Shown here: positions 22,500-33,544 of the stretch, piece by piece
How positions within the stretch are numbered: the stretch's first letter is position 1
Layout: each line of letters begins with the position of its first letter
Assembly: GCA_910589415.1 (NCBI GenBank)
Contig: OU342634.1
Span: 2,170,001-2,234,000 of the forward strand
Length of the DNA: 64,000 nucleotides
Direction: 5' to 3'
DNA from: Malachius bipustulatus
Lineage: Eukaryota; Arthropoda; Insecta; Coleoptera; Melyridae
Translations under genes and position numbers: made by a program
Notes under the pieces: model-generated
Told to the model about the DNA's origin: nothing
Seen by the model: the letters and a program-made list of their open reading frames with translations, nothing else
The model's database searches: none

Positions 22500-22554
22500 T
22501 TAGGGAACCTGCATTAGGTACCGTTTTACTAAAGCGGTAATACAGGTTCCCTAA
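22500..22554. repeat. Short perfect-ended hairpin
   Basis: TTAGGGAACCTG at 22500-22511 is the exact complement of CAGGTTCCCTAA at 22543-22554, with further pairing of TACCG/CGGTA inside. It is probably the collapsed core of a small MITE. It is too short to judge further. Confidence 0.6.
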
Positions 22555-22724
22555 GAATAGTAAATTATGTATTTTCTTCGCATTTTTTTCGGTTAAATCC
22601 TCATATAATTTCGATGGTTTTTAATTGGCAGTTTTTATTTGAACTCCAAAAATAAAGTGTTGTGCGAGACGTCAAATTTCGCGATTTTTCTAAACAAATA
22701 TATCGGGTGGCTGACCAAATATGC

Positions 22725-23220
22725 CACCAAAATGCAACAGACCTCTTGGAATTACTGCACGACGAATTGAAAAAGAATGGAATTTAAATTAAAAATTGAC
22801 TGCAATAGAAGTTTTTTATGCGAACAGCCGAGTATAGTTTTCAAGAGAGTCAAGTTTCTAAAAACGTATTTAGACAATTTAGAGGAACATTTGAGAGCGG
22901 TGGTTTTTCTTAATGAGACCTGGTTATTTTTAAATGGTAACCTTTGAAAGCAAAACCTTTGAAAATTGAGCAGAAAATCAACTTATACCAAAACTAGAGC
23001 ATCCCTCGCTAATTGTAATGGACCACCCCAATTATCATTCGCGGTTGATTGTGAAAAATCCCACTAGCGGTTGGAAGAAGGACGATATTATAAAATGGTT
23101 ACAAGAATATAAAGTTGCGTTCGCCCACTTCTCTAAAGATTGGACTTCTAGCCTTAGCGAAGTTGCATGCAGGAGAAAAGTCGAAAAAACATATGCAGTG
23201 GACGAAATGCTTTTTTAATA
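22725..23220 (+). pseudogene. Tc1/mariner-superfamily transposase, internally deleted
   Basis: Broken N-terminal traces (ARRIEKEWNLN, AIEVFYANSRV) are followed by FLNETWLFLNG-like and an open stretch at 23018-23218. That stretch reads LIVMDHPNYHSRLIVKNP...GWKKDDIIKWLQ, then KVEKTYAVDEMLF. The VMD.AxYHS block carries the second catalytic aspartate of DDE_3-type transposases, and TYAVDEML is a conserved downstream block. Several frame changes and a central deletion are evident. It directly abuts a LINE fragment at 23.2 kb. The family is distinct from the mariner remnants at 18.96 and 38.4 kb. Confidence 0.7.
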
Positions 23221-24285
23221 CACATGCACTGCAGGGTAATCCCAGTGACGCTCTGGAAGCGGTGCATGAGCGGAGATATCGATTCACGCTGAATTTGGAT
23301 CGTTGCAGGTTGTATTCCTCAGGAAACACACCTCTTGGAGGGCTATTCAAAAGTGATGCGGTTCTATACATGAAAGAAGTCTGAAATAAAGTGATGCAAG
23401 GTATGACGAGCGGTACCTGATAGAGATGAGCTATTGCGGTTTGACGTGTAGGTACTTCTGCCCGGCCTCATTCTAGGTGGGATCAAACGAGCCACATCTT
23501 TTGAACACCTCTCATATAAAAAATATCTGTAAAAAAGGCTCAGAAGTCAGAACCGCTACCTTCCTTCGGAGTTCAGGACTATCTAAATTTTTAGTCAAAC
23601 TCGGGTCCCCGATCAAGTGAAGGAATCTTTTCTGAATGGAATCAAGTAATCTCAGCGTATCCAAGGATGGTCGTATTTGAGCCTTGTATAAGAGGAGAAA
23701 GTGTTGAGGTGTATAAAATTTTTTCGTGCGGAAGAGTCTTCCAAGTTTATGAGAAGCACTCTTCGCCAAACCTGCCATATGGTCATGCCAAGACATGTTT
23801 GCTCCAATTCTCACGCCAAGTAAACGAAGAGATGATGATGGAGGAAGAGAATGTCTCGCCATCACGATATCTAGCTCCAATTGACTTTTTTGGAGAAGAT
23901 GACTCTCTGGATGCATGTTCTCGCCATTAAATTGAACTAGATTTCTATCGCCCCATCCGTGGCAGATGTTCGCGCATCTAGGGTGTATGATATAAGAGTA
24001 CTGTCATAGCAGATCATTGATATATAAAATGGATAAAATGCCGGCATTGATATAAAAGGTCTCAGAAAAACTCCATCGACGGTCACTCGCAGAAAGATCT
24101 CCTTGGACCTGCAAACAGCGATCTCCTAGATAACTCGCAAGCTACAAGCAGAACTTCTCGGACATATCATAAGCCCGGAGTTTTGCCAACAATCGATCAT
24201 GCCAGACTCGGTCGAAAGCTCTAGACTGGTGCTCGACTGCGCTGTTCCACAGTTCGGTAACGTAGGTGAGGATAGGTTGTTGGAA
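23205..24285 (-). pseudogene. LINE fragment (same family as 10691-13788), RT and 3' end
   Basis: On the minus strand it matches roughly 12735-13790 of the inserted LINE. Shared sequence includes CCTCACCTACGTT, a decayed RT palm, and an open stretch at 23916-23512 reading LRLLGVRIGANMSWHDHMAG, FRTKKFYTPQHFLLLYKAQI and LLDSIQKRF. The tail FPEEYNLQRSKF...RYLRSC follows near 23240-23330. The FADD active-site region is deleted. It ends near 24285, where a BEL/Pao fragment begins. Confidence 0.8.
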
Positions 24286-24289
24286 GAGA

Positions 24290-25495
24290 AGTTTTATAAG
24301 TACTCAACAACTCAGTGACTCAGTAATATAAGTAATTCACCAACAATGTAAAACAATTCAGAGGAAGATTAGATATTAAAACTACAAAAATACTCTTCAT
24401 ATTAAAGTACAAGAAAATTATTTCGATGAATAACTACCTAAATGATATGGTGAAATCATTTTTGAACACATAATCTCTAGTTTGAAGTATAAAGAATCAA
24501 AAAAACCTGAAGATGAAGAAAATGCGAAAAGTATTATGAAAACTGTGACTAACAGAAAAGGAATGAGACGGGAAACCGGACTATTATGGAAGAATGAAGA
24601 GCACGTGTTACCGACAAGTAAAAATTTGGCATTTCAAAGATTTCAGTTTTTGGAAAAGAAGATGTTAAAAGATGAAAAATTTTCTCAAGCATACTTTAAT
24701 AAAATTGATGAATATTTTTAAAAAGGATATACAAGAACAGAAGAAGTCAAAGAAACTTCAGAACGAACATGGTATTTGTCACACTTCGCTGTAGAAAACC
24801 CAAGTAAAGCAGGAAAATTTTGTTTTGTCTTCGATGCGGCAGCAAAAATCGATGAAAAATGCCTTAACGATTTTATTGAATTTATATAATTCAATATTGA
24901 ACATTCTTGTAAAATTTAGAGAGAAGGACATTGCATTTGCAGCTGATATTAAGGAAATGTTCCTTCTCATACGAGAAGAAGATCAAAATGCTCAGAGATA
25001 TTTTACAGAAAATCGCCCACAGGTGATTTAGAAACTTATGTAATGACAGTTATGTTATTTAGCTCATCAGTTTCATCACCATTTAGTGCTCAATATATGT
25101 TATAGAAATCTGAATGCTATTGAGTTTACAACAAAGTATTCAGCGGCTGTTGAAGCAATATTACACCAGCACTTCATGGATGACTACTATACATAGCGCA
25201 GAAACTCCTGAAAAACCTTCAAAATAAATAAATGAAGTAATAGTCCAGTCATTATACATATACCTTTGGAAATGCAAATGAACCGAGAAAGCTGATTTTG
25301 GATAAAGGAGTATATACCAACTTTAGTAAATCGATCGAAATGGTTTGCTAAAAACAGGAACATTACAGTCGGCGAAATAGTCATTATCATGGATAACCAG
25401 TTTACTTAAAATAAAGTGCTTTTGTAAGGTTTATAGAAGCATTTATTAATAGATATATAGTAAGTATTTTATTTATCAACTTCATAGAAAACTCA
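24290..25495 (+). mobile_element. BEL/Pao element, internally deleted, inserted in a LINE
   Basis: Pol-derived sequence on the plus strand is flanked on both sides by minus-strand pieces of one LINE family. It therefore looks like an insertion into that LINE, with loss of some LINE sequence. No matching LTRs were found, so the outer limits are approximate. Confidence 0.6.
24480..25411 (+). pseudogene. BEL/Pao pol: RT fragment plus integrase C-terminus
   Basis: The first part (24482-24721) reads RRETGLLWKNEEHVLPTSKN and FQRFQFLEKKMLKDEKFSQA. After a stop it reads YLSHFAVENPSKAGKFCFVF-DAAAKIDEKCLNDF. Another frame gives ADIKEMFLLIREEDQNAQRYF, then an FMDDYYT-like active-site remnant near 25175. 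GLLW, VFDAAAK and ADIKEMF are signature BEL/Pao RT motifs. The pol C-terminal block EYIPTLVNRSKWFAKNRNIT-VGEIVIIMD follows near 25308-25395. Everything between (RNase H, most of integrase) is missing. The copy is clearly inactive. Confidence 0.82.
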
Positions 25496-26709
25496 ACAGA
25501 GATCACCTCTGTTGATATTCGCCTTCTCAGTAGCCGTGGATGCATTAGTCCCGTCTATCCATGTAAGTGGTGAAGTCGTTGATCTGGTGAAATTCTGGGT
25601 AACTGCCTTAGTGACCAACCAAAAATATTTCGAACTGTTAGGGCAGGAGAGAAATTTGTTCCTGATTATTTGGTTATGAGCTTCCTTGGTTTCATCTATT
25701 ATTTCTTTGCATCTGTTTCGAGCAAGGACGAAATTGTGCCGTCGAGGGCTCTCTCGCCACTGACGAAGAGCCAGTTGTTTGGAGGCGACAGCTTCCTTGC
25801 ATCTTTTGTTGAACCAAGGTTTGCTGTTTGAGGGCTGTTTTTTTAAGGAAATGTAGGCTTCCATTTCTGTCAAGATGAGCAACTTCCCTAGCACAAACAG
25901 ATGGATCACTGGAGCCGAAACAAACACTCCGCCATGGAAAAGCTCGTTAATTCCCTGAGTTCTTCCTATTTGGCCGATCTATTATAGTGCCAGATATACG
26001 CGGTTTACTTGCTTCTTTGATACTAATAATTGGTAGGACCAAGGGTAGAACACATGATGTTGAGACGAGTTTATGGTCTGAGGAACCCAGTGGAGCTTTT
26101 GTGTTTTGAACCCAGTGAAGCATATATTTGAGGGTTCGTGGTCAAAAAGAGATCCAGAGGCTATCGAAATTTCTCTCGCGATCAGGAATGTGGGTTGGTT
26201 CGTCAACGAGCGATTCCGCTTCACACGGCCTTCGTCATCACTGAAGTTTGAGTACTTAAACCAGTTTTGATACTATATGTACGTTAAAATCTCCCAAGAT
26301 GGCTATTTGACCTTAGGGTTATTTATTTGTATGAAATCAACTGTATTTGCCAGGGACAAAAAAAGTGTCATATACTGCTTATCGCTAGATGGTCGGTATA
26401 AGCAACAGATAAATCTCGTCGTTTGTAGGTCTGTTATCCACATGACGTCAAAGTCATAGGGCTCAAAGACTTCCTCACGTTGGTAGGAGAGGTCACTTCT
26501 GACAAAAATGCCAATTCCGATTTTAGATCTAAATCTGTAATGAAAGACATATCGTGGTAAAGATAATTAACTGTGCTTGATGAAGATTGGACTTTTGTTT
26601 CATACAGTGCTAGAATGTGAGGTTTATTTGCCTGCAGATGTTGGTGTATTGAATTGATATTCGCGTTTAAACCTCTAATATTACAAAAATCAACTATAAA
26701 TTTTCTCAT
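25496..26709 (-). pseudogene. LINE fragment, endonuclease and RT start
   Basis: Minus-strand frames match the start of the LINE at 10691-13788. RKFIVDFCNIRGLNANINSI, HQHLQANKPHILALYETKV and LSEVTSPTNVRKSL lie at 26709-26434; endonuclease pieces (NQPTFLIAREISIASGSLFD) at 26224-25982. The linker/RT start (KPWFNKRCKEAVASKQLALR, ASTATEKAN) lies at 25927-25493. It breaks off near 25515, at the equivalent of about position 12270 of the intact-length copy. Combined with 23205-24285 it may be one element split by the BEL/Pao insertion. Stops and indels occur throughout. Confidence 0.8.
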
Positions 26710-26711
26710 TC

Positions 26712-26880
26712 GGGAGATGTTACTAATCTTGCTCTTGCATTAATGTACAGAACCGCAACCCTTTGGAATAAAATTCCAAGCGAGTTTCCTGAGGAATACA
26801 ACCTGCAACGATTCAAAGTGAAGGTGAATCGATATATCCGCTCATGCACCGCTCCAAGAGTGCCATAGAAAAAAAGTTTT
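26712..26880 (+). pseudogene. LINE 3' end fragment in opposite orientation
   Basis: The plus-strand translation MYRTATLWNKIPSEFPEEYN, then LQRFKVKVNRYIRSC, is the conserved C-terminus of the same LINE family. An A-rich stretch follows near 26868-26876. It directly abuts the 5' endonuclease end of the minus-strand copy. That inverted 5'-part/sense 3'-part arrangement resembles LINE twin-priming, or two independent fragments side by side. Confidence 0.7.
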
Positions 26881-27130
26881 AAGAAATTTGGAAAATGGCA
26901 CAGGAAAAAGTTGTTTGATATTTCATTTTTCACTCATGTGCCAATTTTGATCACTTTAGTAAAACTTTCTTTCAAAAATTTGTTGTACTGAGCAGTCTGA
27001 GTTTTTAAAAAATTTCCAAACTTGCACAAAAATTTTTATATTTTGTGCCTTTTATATTGGTACAAATTTGATGCAAAGTTAATAACATTTTTTGTAAAAA
27101 TAACTAAACATTGGACATATTAATTCATAT
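26881..27130. other. AT-rich spacer, nothing recognised
   Basis: No features were recognised in this short AT-rich spacer. Confidence 0.4.
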
Positions 27131-27214
27131 TCTGAGCTGTTGTGCCATGGTCTACGGAGATTTGCTCCGAACGTTTCGTCTACAGCTGCCGTAGACATCG
27201 TCAGCGGTCAACAC
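27131..27214 (-). ncRNA. Hammerhead-ribozyme-core-like motif in a dispersed repeat
   Basis: On the minus strand CTGACGA (27204-27198) is followed by a stem GTCTAC...GTAGAC (with one unpaired T), then GAAAC (27177-27173). ACG can pair with a CGT ending near 27155, next to an A that would be the cleavage position. The order CUGANGA, stem II, GAAA, stem III, UH is that of hammerhead ribozymes, known in Penelope-like elements and retrozymes. The required stem I is not formed by the immediate flanks, so activity is doubtful. Positions 16741-16810 are a diverged copy. Treat as a candidate only. Confidence 0.3.
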
Positions 27215-27784
27215 CTGCGTGACCGAACACAAGAGAAACTGCCTTCACAGTAGACAGAAAAGTCATCTGTCGCGGATCACACCGTGCTTTAGGGAGAGTA
27301 CGCCATATGCTTTTAGAAGACAAAAGTCTTGTCCAATACTTCACACTATTACACCCGATTACATCGTGAAGAAATTTAAATTTATAAACATCCAAACAAT
27401 TTCAATAGGCAGGAAGGAAGGAATTAAACTGCCGAGGATTGGGTATCCGGCATTACGTCAGACCCAAATAAAAATGAGCCATGGTCGGACTCAGGAATCC
27501 ATTACCATCACATCATCGGAGAGACCGGCCGTTGCTGTGGGGGAGGTATCTAATGGAGGGGGTAGACGTCACCAGACCGTCACCCATTTTTCATTTCGGA
27601 GTCACTCTTTTGAGCTATAGGGTGTCAAAGTTAAATTTTGAATAATTTTTTTTGTTAATATTCAGTTGAAATTTGGCACAAATTCTTTTATCATGACGCA
27701 TCTTTTGCTAAATTTTGTTCACAGAGAATCAAAGCGTGAACGTAGGAAACCGGGGTTGACACTTTTCCTTGACACGTAGGAAAC
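27215..27784. other. Possible body of the dispersed repeat; no gene recognised
   Basis: Moderately GC-richer sequence at 27215-27600 holds a 133-codon open frame (27219-27620, plus) without any motif I know. It may belong to the element carrying the hammerhead-like motif, but no protein domain supports this. Confidence 0.35.
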
Positions 27785-28334
27785 CTTGACACTTTTTCCT
27801 GCGTACGCCTCTGGTTCGAAAGTATTGTTTTCGAAAGTATCATTCATTATACCTAATTATTTTTCTTACTCTTGTATAAAATTTTGATTTAGGGCTTGGT
27901 TTAAGAGATAACTTATTTGACCAATTTTCATTGATAGATTCGATGTTTTAGTCCAGGCCGAGGGCCAGGCCTACAAAGAAAATTTTTTTTTTGAAAATAA
28001 TAATAATCGACTTTATATTTTTTTTATATCGATTTTCTAATAATAATTTTGTCAAGAGTTTTGGTTAAACATACATATTTTTACAGCTTAACTCACTCAA
28101 ACTTATAACTTTTAAAATAATTTTTTTGATAATGCCCAAGTTCTAGGCCTAGCCTAAAATAGTGAGTCAATAACTCGTAATTATACACCGTGCTCGTAAT
28201 CAAATAAGTCGCAATCTGTATTTCTTAAGCCAAGCCCTGTTATAAACATTTTACAGTGAAAAAATAATAGAAATGAACGCTTGATATAAAAAACATTATC
28301 GCCGAACCAGAGGCGCACGCAGCAAAAAGTTGTC
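27785..28334. mobile_element. Foldback element with GACAC(T)5 ends
   Basis: 27785-27816 (TGACACTTTTTCCTGCGTAC ...TCTGGTTCG) is the complement of 28303-28334. Inner segments CAGGGCTTGGTTTAAG near 27892 and CTTAAGCCAAGCCCTG near 28225 are also inverted, as are AGGCC-rich segments closer to the centre. It is a non-coding palindrome. The ends may extend slightly further out on both sides. Confidence 0.65.
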
Positions 28335-28824
28335 GGAGTCAACGTGTTCTACAACCCCCGCATCTTACAAATTAACCAGTTTATCGCGGGGCGTACTCCT
28401 GTGCATCACAGACCCCTTGGAGGGAGTGTCATAAAAGTAGGCAGATTTAAATTATATCCTCAAATACGGAACAAGTAGTTACAGATAAGTGAAAGTAAGT
28501 ATGCACCGAGGTATGCACGGTCTGCTATTGAAAACTACACTCAGTGGACAATTATTTAATTATTTTTCCCTACTGTTCTGCTTAAGGGGTAGATCTCGGG
28601 GTAGATGAAAAAGGCCACCCCTAGAAAGTATTTCGCACGTACCTATACCTAACTTATTTTCTTATAACCTCCTTTTCTAAATTAAAAAAAAAATCCTGTA
28701 ATTTTTTCGTAAAATAGAAATTTTGAAGAAATATGTACTTAATTGGATTAAAACTTGGACTGTTTTTTTTTCCTTGAAGATCACCAAATTTACAAAAAAA
28801 ACTACAAGACACATTTTTTATTTA

Positions 28825-28981
28825 AGAGGTATTCACGAGGTTCGTAAAATGCTTGTAGTTTTACGAAATCATCACTTCGTACTTCAGAAAGCCAATCGGA
28901 ATTGTTAAATTTAGTATAAAATTACGAGCTGTCGTGATGTCGTAAAACTACACGCAATTTACGAAGCTCGTGAATACTCCG
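28825..28981. mobile_element. Small palindromic MITE with TTA duplication
   Basis: Inverted arms share GTATTCACGAG(G/C)TTCGTAAA and TGTAGTTTTACGA over about 55 bp each. TTA precedes (28822-28824) and follows (28982-28984), consistent with a PIF/Harbinger-type 3-bp target duplication. Confidence 0.75.
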
Positions 28982-29188
28982 TTAATAACTACGCAAAATA
29001 TATTTTAGAATGCCAGTAAGGCTGTAAGAAAAGTTGAAAACTTCTTTTTTTGGCTTCCCCTTCAAGGGTCTCTCAACAGGAGAGAGGCGGCGAATTATCT
29101 ATTTTCATTTGAAAAAAACTGCTTGATTTTCAACACGGAATCGTCCTCAGAATGTTTTCACACTTATTCATTTACACCCTGTGTGTAT

Positions 29189-30517
29189 TATAATAGTAGT
29201 CCAGTACAGACCCGTTTTGGCTAGAAATTCAGAACACTTCTTAAAATTATAAAAATTTAAATTTAGGCAGTCCATACCCTCTACTTCAAAGTTCAAAGTC
29301 TCCCCATGCCGTTGGTTGCTTTTACCGAGGGTGTGAAAATCACCCCTTCTCAGGGGTGAAAAATTGGTTGTTAAAAATTACTGTAGAACTCAATTTATCT
29401 ACTAATTTTAAGTCATTTTTTTTTTTCTATCCTACAGCAATACTTTTTGATTTATTTGCCATTGAAATTTCAATTTTTTACCACGTTTTTGGACGGTTTT
29501 TCACGAATATCTTAAAAAGTTTGAGCTTTATCGCTAAGAACATGAGAAACAAAGTTGTAGCTAATAAAAAAACAAAGAGAATAGTTTTGTTTATGGTTGC
29601 ACCAAACCTATTATTAACTGAGTAATGGCTTATTAAAAGTTAACTTTTGCTTTTGGAAAAAAAATCGTAACTTTCAATCTCAAATAATTATAAAAAAAGA
29701 TTGATTTTTCCATAAAAACTGATAGAAAGTTTTTGATAGTAAATAAAATAGACGCCGAGTTTTTTCGTAGAAAAAACGGTCAAAACAACCCCTTCAAAAC
29801 AACCCAAATTGAAAATATTTGTTAGCCCTTCTACAATTCACTTCCTCAAAATCTCATTAGTAAATTCTGTGAGTTTGAACGATGAAGAAGCGTTAATTTT
29901 GAAAAGATAACAATTTAAAGTCAGACATTTTTTTTTTTGATATTTCTATAAAAAAGTTAGTTTTTATCAATATAAGTCAAAAAATCAGGCAGGTATGTAA
30001 AAATTACAAGATACCAAAAAGTTGTTTTTTTTTTCACTTACAATTTTCATATCAGATTTTTTTTTCGTAAGTGTAAAATTGGAGGAGAAATGGCTCTCAA
30101 CAGTTGTGGCTAGTGGTTAACTAATACCATTTTCGAATCCTTCAACCCTTGCCACTTTCCAGAATAAGGGTGGAAAAAATATCAATCCTACATGAGTTTG
30201 TAGGTCTTGCATTTACCTTTAAAATGCTTTTTGGAAAAATTTTCTAGCATTAAAATTGAGGAAGTTATAGTCAAAAAACCATTGAACTGATTTTTGCAGT
30301 TTTCGAAAATTTATTATTTTGATAGTTCTAACATAAGGAATTTTGGGTAGGTATAGGTACACTACACATAATAAGCTACCAACGGCGTGGGGAACTTTTA
30401 ATAAGTTTAGGCCGAGCTCAACCTAAATCCAAATTCTCATGCAAATCGGAGGTGTTCTGAAGTTTTTCCAGGTTTCGCCGTTTTTTAACGCTGATGCGTA
30501 GGTACTGGACTATTATA
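29189..30517. mobile_element. Foldback element, TATAATAG..CCAGTAC ends
   Basis: TATAATAGTAGTCCAGTAC at the left and GTACTGGACTATTATA at the right are inverted. Diverged inner arms pair as well, for example CCCCATGCCGTTGG near 29303 with CCAACGGCGTGGGG near 30377. The interior is AT-rich and has no coding motif (the 89-codon frame at 29356 is unrecognised). At 1.3 kb it is among the longer foldbacks. Confidence 0.65.
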
Positions 30518-30577
30518 GGTTTTACCAGCGTTCTTAAGGGAATAGTGAAATTATTTTTCCTATTTATGCTTACACTA

Positions 30578-31287
30578 TACCGGGGGTATCCTAAATAAGC
30601 GCGAAAAATTTTAAATGGTGATTCCTTGACTCACTCTAAGGAGAAAGCTTCTTACATCATTGTTCATATTAAGGTGGGTTTGTAAATGCACCGTTTTTGA
30701 GATACAGAAAAAAAAATTCCGTTTTTTTTTTAGGATATCTCAGGAACCGTTTGGTATTTACAGAGCCCAATTTTTGTGCATATCTTACCATTGATATAAG
30801 CTACTTTCTAATGCTAACAAAATTTTTGTCATATGCCAGTAGCGGAGATTTTTGGGTTGCGTTAGTTTTTTGGTCCCTAAATTCTACTACACTGGGGAAA
30901 TTGAAATTTTAAAAGCACATTTTCAACCATCAGCAGAAAACAGTTACTGATAATAATTGCTAATGCAAACGGTTTTCGAGAAAAACAGGCATTTACGACG
31001 AAAAACTCGCTTTGAGTGTTTCAAAATATGTGTGGGAAAAAAGGGCAAAAAAGCTTCGTCGATCCTAAAATCTCCGTCAGTAGCACATGAAAAAAAAAAT
31101 TGTTATTAAAAAGTAGCTAATATATCAATGATATGACATGCGAAAAAGTAATGTATAAAAAAAAGCTGGAAAAGTAATCTTTCTTTGATATTAAAACGAC
31201 ATCTCAAAAAGGATGCGTTTTCAGGGCCCATGTTAATAGGAACTTTTTTCCTTAGAATGAGGCCACTTGTTTAGGATAATCCCTGTA
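30578..31287. mobile_element. Foldback element near 30.6-31.3 kb
   Basis: TACCGGGGGTATCCTAAATA at the left pairs with TTAGGATAATCCCTGTA at the right. CTCACTCTAAGGAGAAAG near 30632 pairs with the CTTTTTTCCTTAGAATGAG region near 31243, and AGCTACTTTCTAATGCTAAC corresponds to GTTATTAAAAAGTAGCTAAT. Diverged palindrome, non-coding. Confidence 0.6.
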
Positions 31288-31690
31288 TACTCATAGATAC
31301 ATTATTATTGTTCATGACTTAGGTAAACACCGTATATAGTATGGCAATGGTGATTTTCGTGAAAGTCAAAATAACGTAGTTTCAACGAAGCTCATTCAAC
31401 CTGATAACTTCGATTATTGTGCCAACTGTTAATAGATATTACGAATGGCAAGGTAGATAGTTTACAACACAAATAACAACAAAAACCAACACATTTTACA
31501 GGAAAATGAAAATATAAAAGACATTTAAGTTACCTATGGGTATATACTCACTGGAATATTAACTTCAAATCAAATTAGATATCTACAAAGTTATAAACGA
31601 GTAGGATTAATCAAAATAAAACGAACCGTTTTATTACAAATAGGTACAGGAATATCACAAACGAGTTAATCTATCTATAAATATAAGATG
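31288..31690. other. AT-rich spacer before GC island
   Basis: No gene seen. A minus-strand AATAAA lies near 31645, which could serve as a polyadenylation signal if the adjacent GC-rich block is an LTR read on the minus strand. Confidence 0.35.
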
Positions 31691-32240
31691 TGCGGATACG
31701 TATGAGAATTGTGCGGTTTATGTTGCTATCGCCCAGATACCCGTTGAACCCCCAGTTCCGAAGGGGCGCTTGACTTCACTCGGAAACCGAAGTCTTCCTC
31801 AAAGACTGAAAGACCTCCCGGATTACGACTGTCCCAGCGGTTACTTCCCGAAGGAATCGCGCCACGCACCAGGTCACTGGGTCGCCTCTCCGGCTGCACC
31901 GGGTTACTGGGTCGCTTCGCCAGTAAAACCTGGTCTCACGTGGCCTCTCCCGGAACCTGCTCCCGGGGCGACGGGGATGCAGGGGCACGCGGAGCCCTCC
32001 TGGGGGCACCGGCCATGGCTAGAGCGCGGAGCACCGGCGACGTAGCGTGTCCGCGACGGGCATCCCGGGGCAGGGCGCGAGACGTGGAGCGCGGCACGGC
32101 GGGATCAATAGAGGCGGGCACAAGAAGACAGCACAGCATCCCGGACCACCCGCGCCGCCGCCGATTGCCCTGCCCGGCGGCGTTGTCACATCTGGGTGCT
32201 CCTAGGGAAATAGGGATAGGGAACGTTGATCGTTTTGTCG
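31691..32240. other. GC-rich, CpG-rich island (possible LTR or promoter)
   Basis: About 480 bp (31740-32215) are strikingly GC- and CpG-rich within AT-rich DNA. Open frames of 67-102 codons appear in several frames on both strands, as expected from composition alone, and none shows a domain. A direct repeat, CACT/TACTGGGTCGC(C/T)TC, occurs near 31877 and 31905. GTCACGTGGC-like and CCCGGGGC-type palindromes are present. It could be a solo LTR on the minus strand (TGTGACAACGCCG at 32190, AATAAA near 31645), a host CpG promoter, or transferred DNA. Matching target duplications were not found. Confidence 0.5.
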
Positions 32241-32736
32241 TTTTTTAGGAATTGTAGGGTAGTGTACCGTGTACCATAGTAATAGTAAATCGTCTTCAAG
32301 AGGGCTTATATTTTGTTCCAAAGAATACTTAGATTTCTATCATTTACAAACAAATCGTCATTTAGTACCTACCTACCTATAGGTAGGTACCTTATCTACT
32401 TATTTGACATTTATAACATGGTTCATGTAGTTTTTTTAAAAGCTTTTTAGGTATAGCTAAAAAAGAAATCACCATTTATCAATGAATTTATAGCATTTCT
32501 TCTCGTCACTTCGATGAGATTCTGTCTCAAAATCAGGAGCATTGTTGCAACGTTGAAATATTTTATGAGGATCAAAAGGAAGACACGAATTTACTAAACT
32601 TTATAATCCTTATTGTGTTGAATTAAAAAAAAACTTCTTGCGCATCAATCGCATGAATAGTGTATTTTTATGCGATTCAATTTTGAGGTTTTTCTCGATT
32701 TTTTAAATCGAGTTTCTGAAATTTTTCATGGTCATG
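32241..32736. other. Intergenic AT-rich DNA with TAGGTA runs
   Basis: ACCTACCTATAGGTAGGTAC near 32369 is a short self-complementary run of the motif scattered across the window. Nothing else was recognised. Confidence 0.4.
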
Positions 32737-33544
32737 TACAGGGTGTTTTGTAATTGAATGCCAATATTTAAGGGGGTGCTTTTTGGGTCCATTTTAAGAA
32801 AAAAAACTTCATAAAAACGTATGTCCTAAAAGTCTTAACTTTTGAGATACAGGGTGGTAAAGTTTTTAAAAATAAATCATTTTTTCATAATATCTGTAAT
32901 ACCGCTCTGGATATTTTAATGAAATTTAATAGATGGGTATTACTCATCAAGAGGCAATTTTTCATGTAGGTACCATAGTTCGTTTTATCTCCACTAGTGA
33001 CTTCTTGCAGAATTTTACCTATGCATATTTTTATATTTTTTTATTGTCATTTAACGACAATCTTGTGACCATGTAGAGAAACAGATATTTTATTTTTTTA
33101 GGCGAAAACACCGTGCACCAGCCTGTATAGGGGATCCAGCCTGTAAAATAGGGGATCAAATTTTCTTGGAAATGAATGGGGATTCCAAAAATGATTTCTA
33201 TTTGAACGGAAATCAGTGGCGTACCATCAATAAGGTCTGCTAAAATATATGCCGGTAAAATTCTGCACGATCCTGCACCATCGTCACTAATGGAAATAAA
33301 ATGAAACGTGTGGTACATGAAAAATGCCCCTTGATGCGTAATAACTGTATACGAAATTTCATTAACATATTCAGAGCGGTATTATAGATATTACGAAAAA
33401 ATGATTTATTTTAATAAAATTTTACCACACTGTATCTCAAAAGTTAAGACTCTTAGGACATACGTTGTTATGAAGTTTTCTTCTTAAAATAGACCCAAAA
33501 ATCACCCCCTTAAATATTGACATTCAATTACATAACACCCTGTA
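32737..33544. mobile_element. Foldback MITE, TACAGGGTGTTTTGTAATTG family
   Basis: Ends TACAGGGTGTTTTGTAATTG and AATTACATAACACCCTGTA are inverted. Arms of about 250 bp contain the shared block AAGGGGGTG..TTTTTGGGTCC. The central region (GGCGAAAACACCGTGCACC) is shared, in reverse orientation, with the truncated copy at 35220-35804. TA flanks are present. It is non-coding. Confidence 0.85.

Noticed and set aside
31770..32248. Overlapping open frames of 67-102 codons in the GC island
   Set aside because: Multiple frames on both strands are open because of GC composition; products are low-complexity without motifs.
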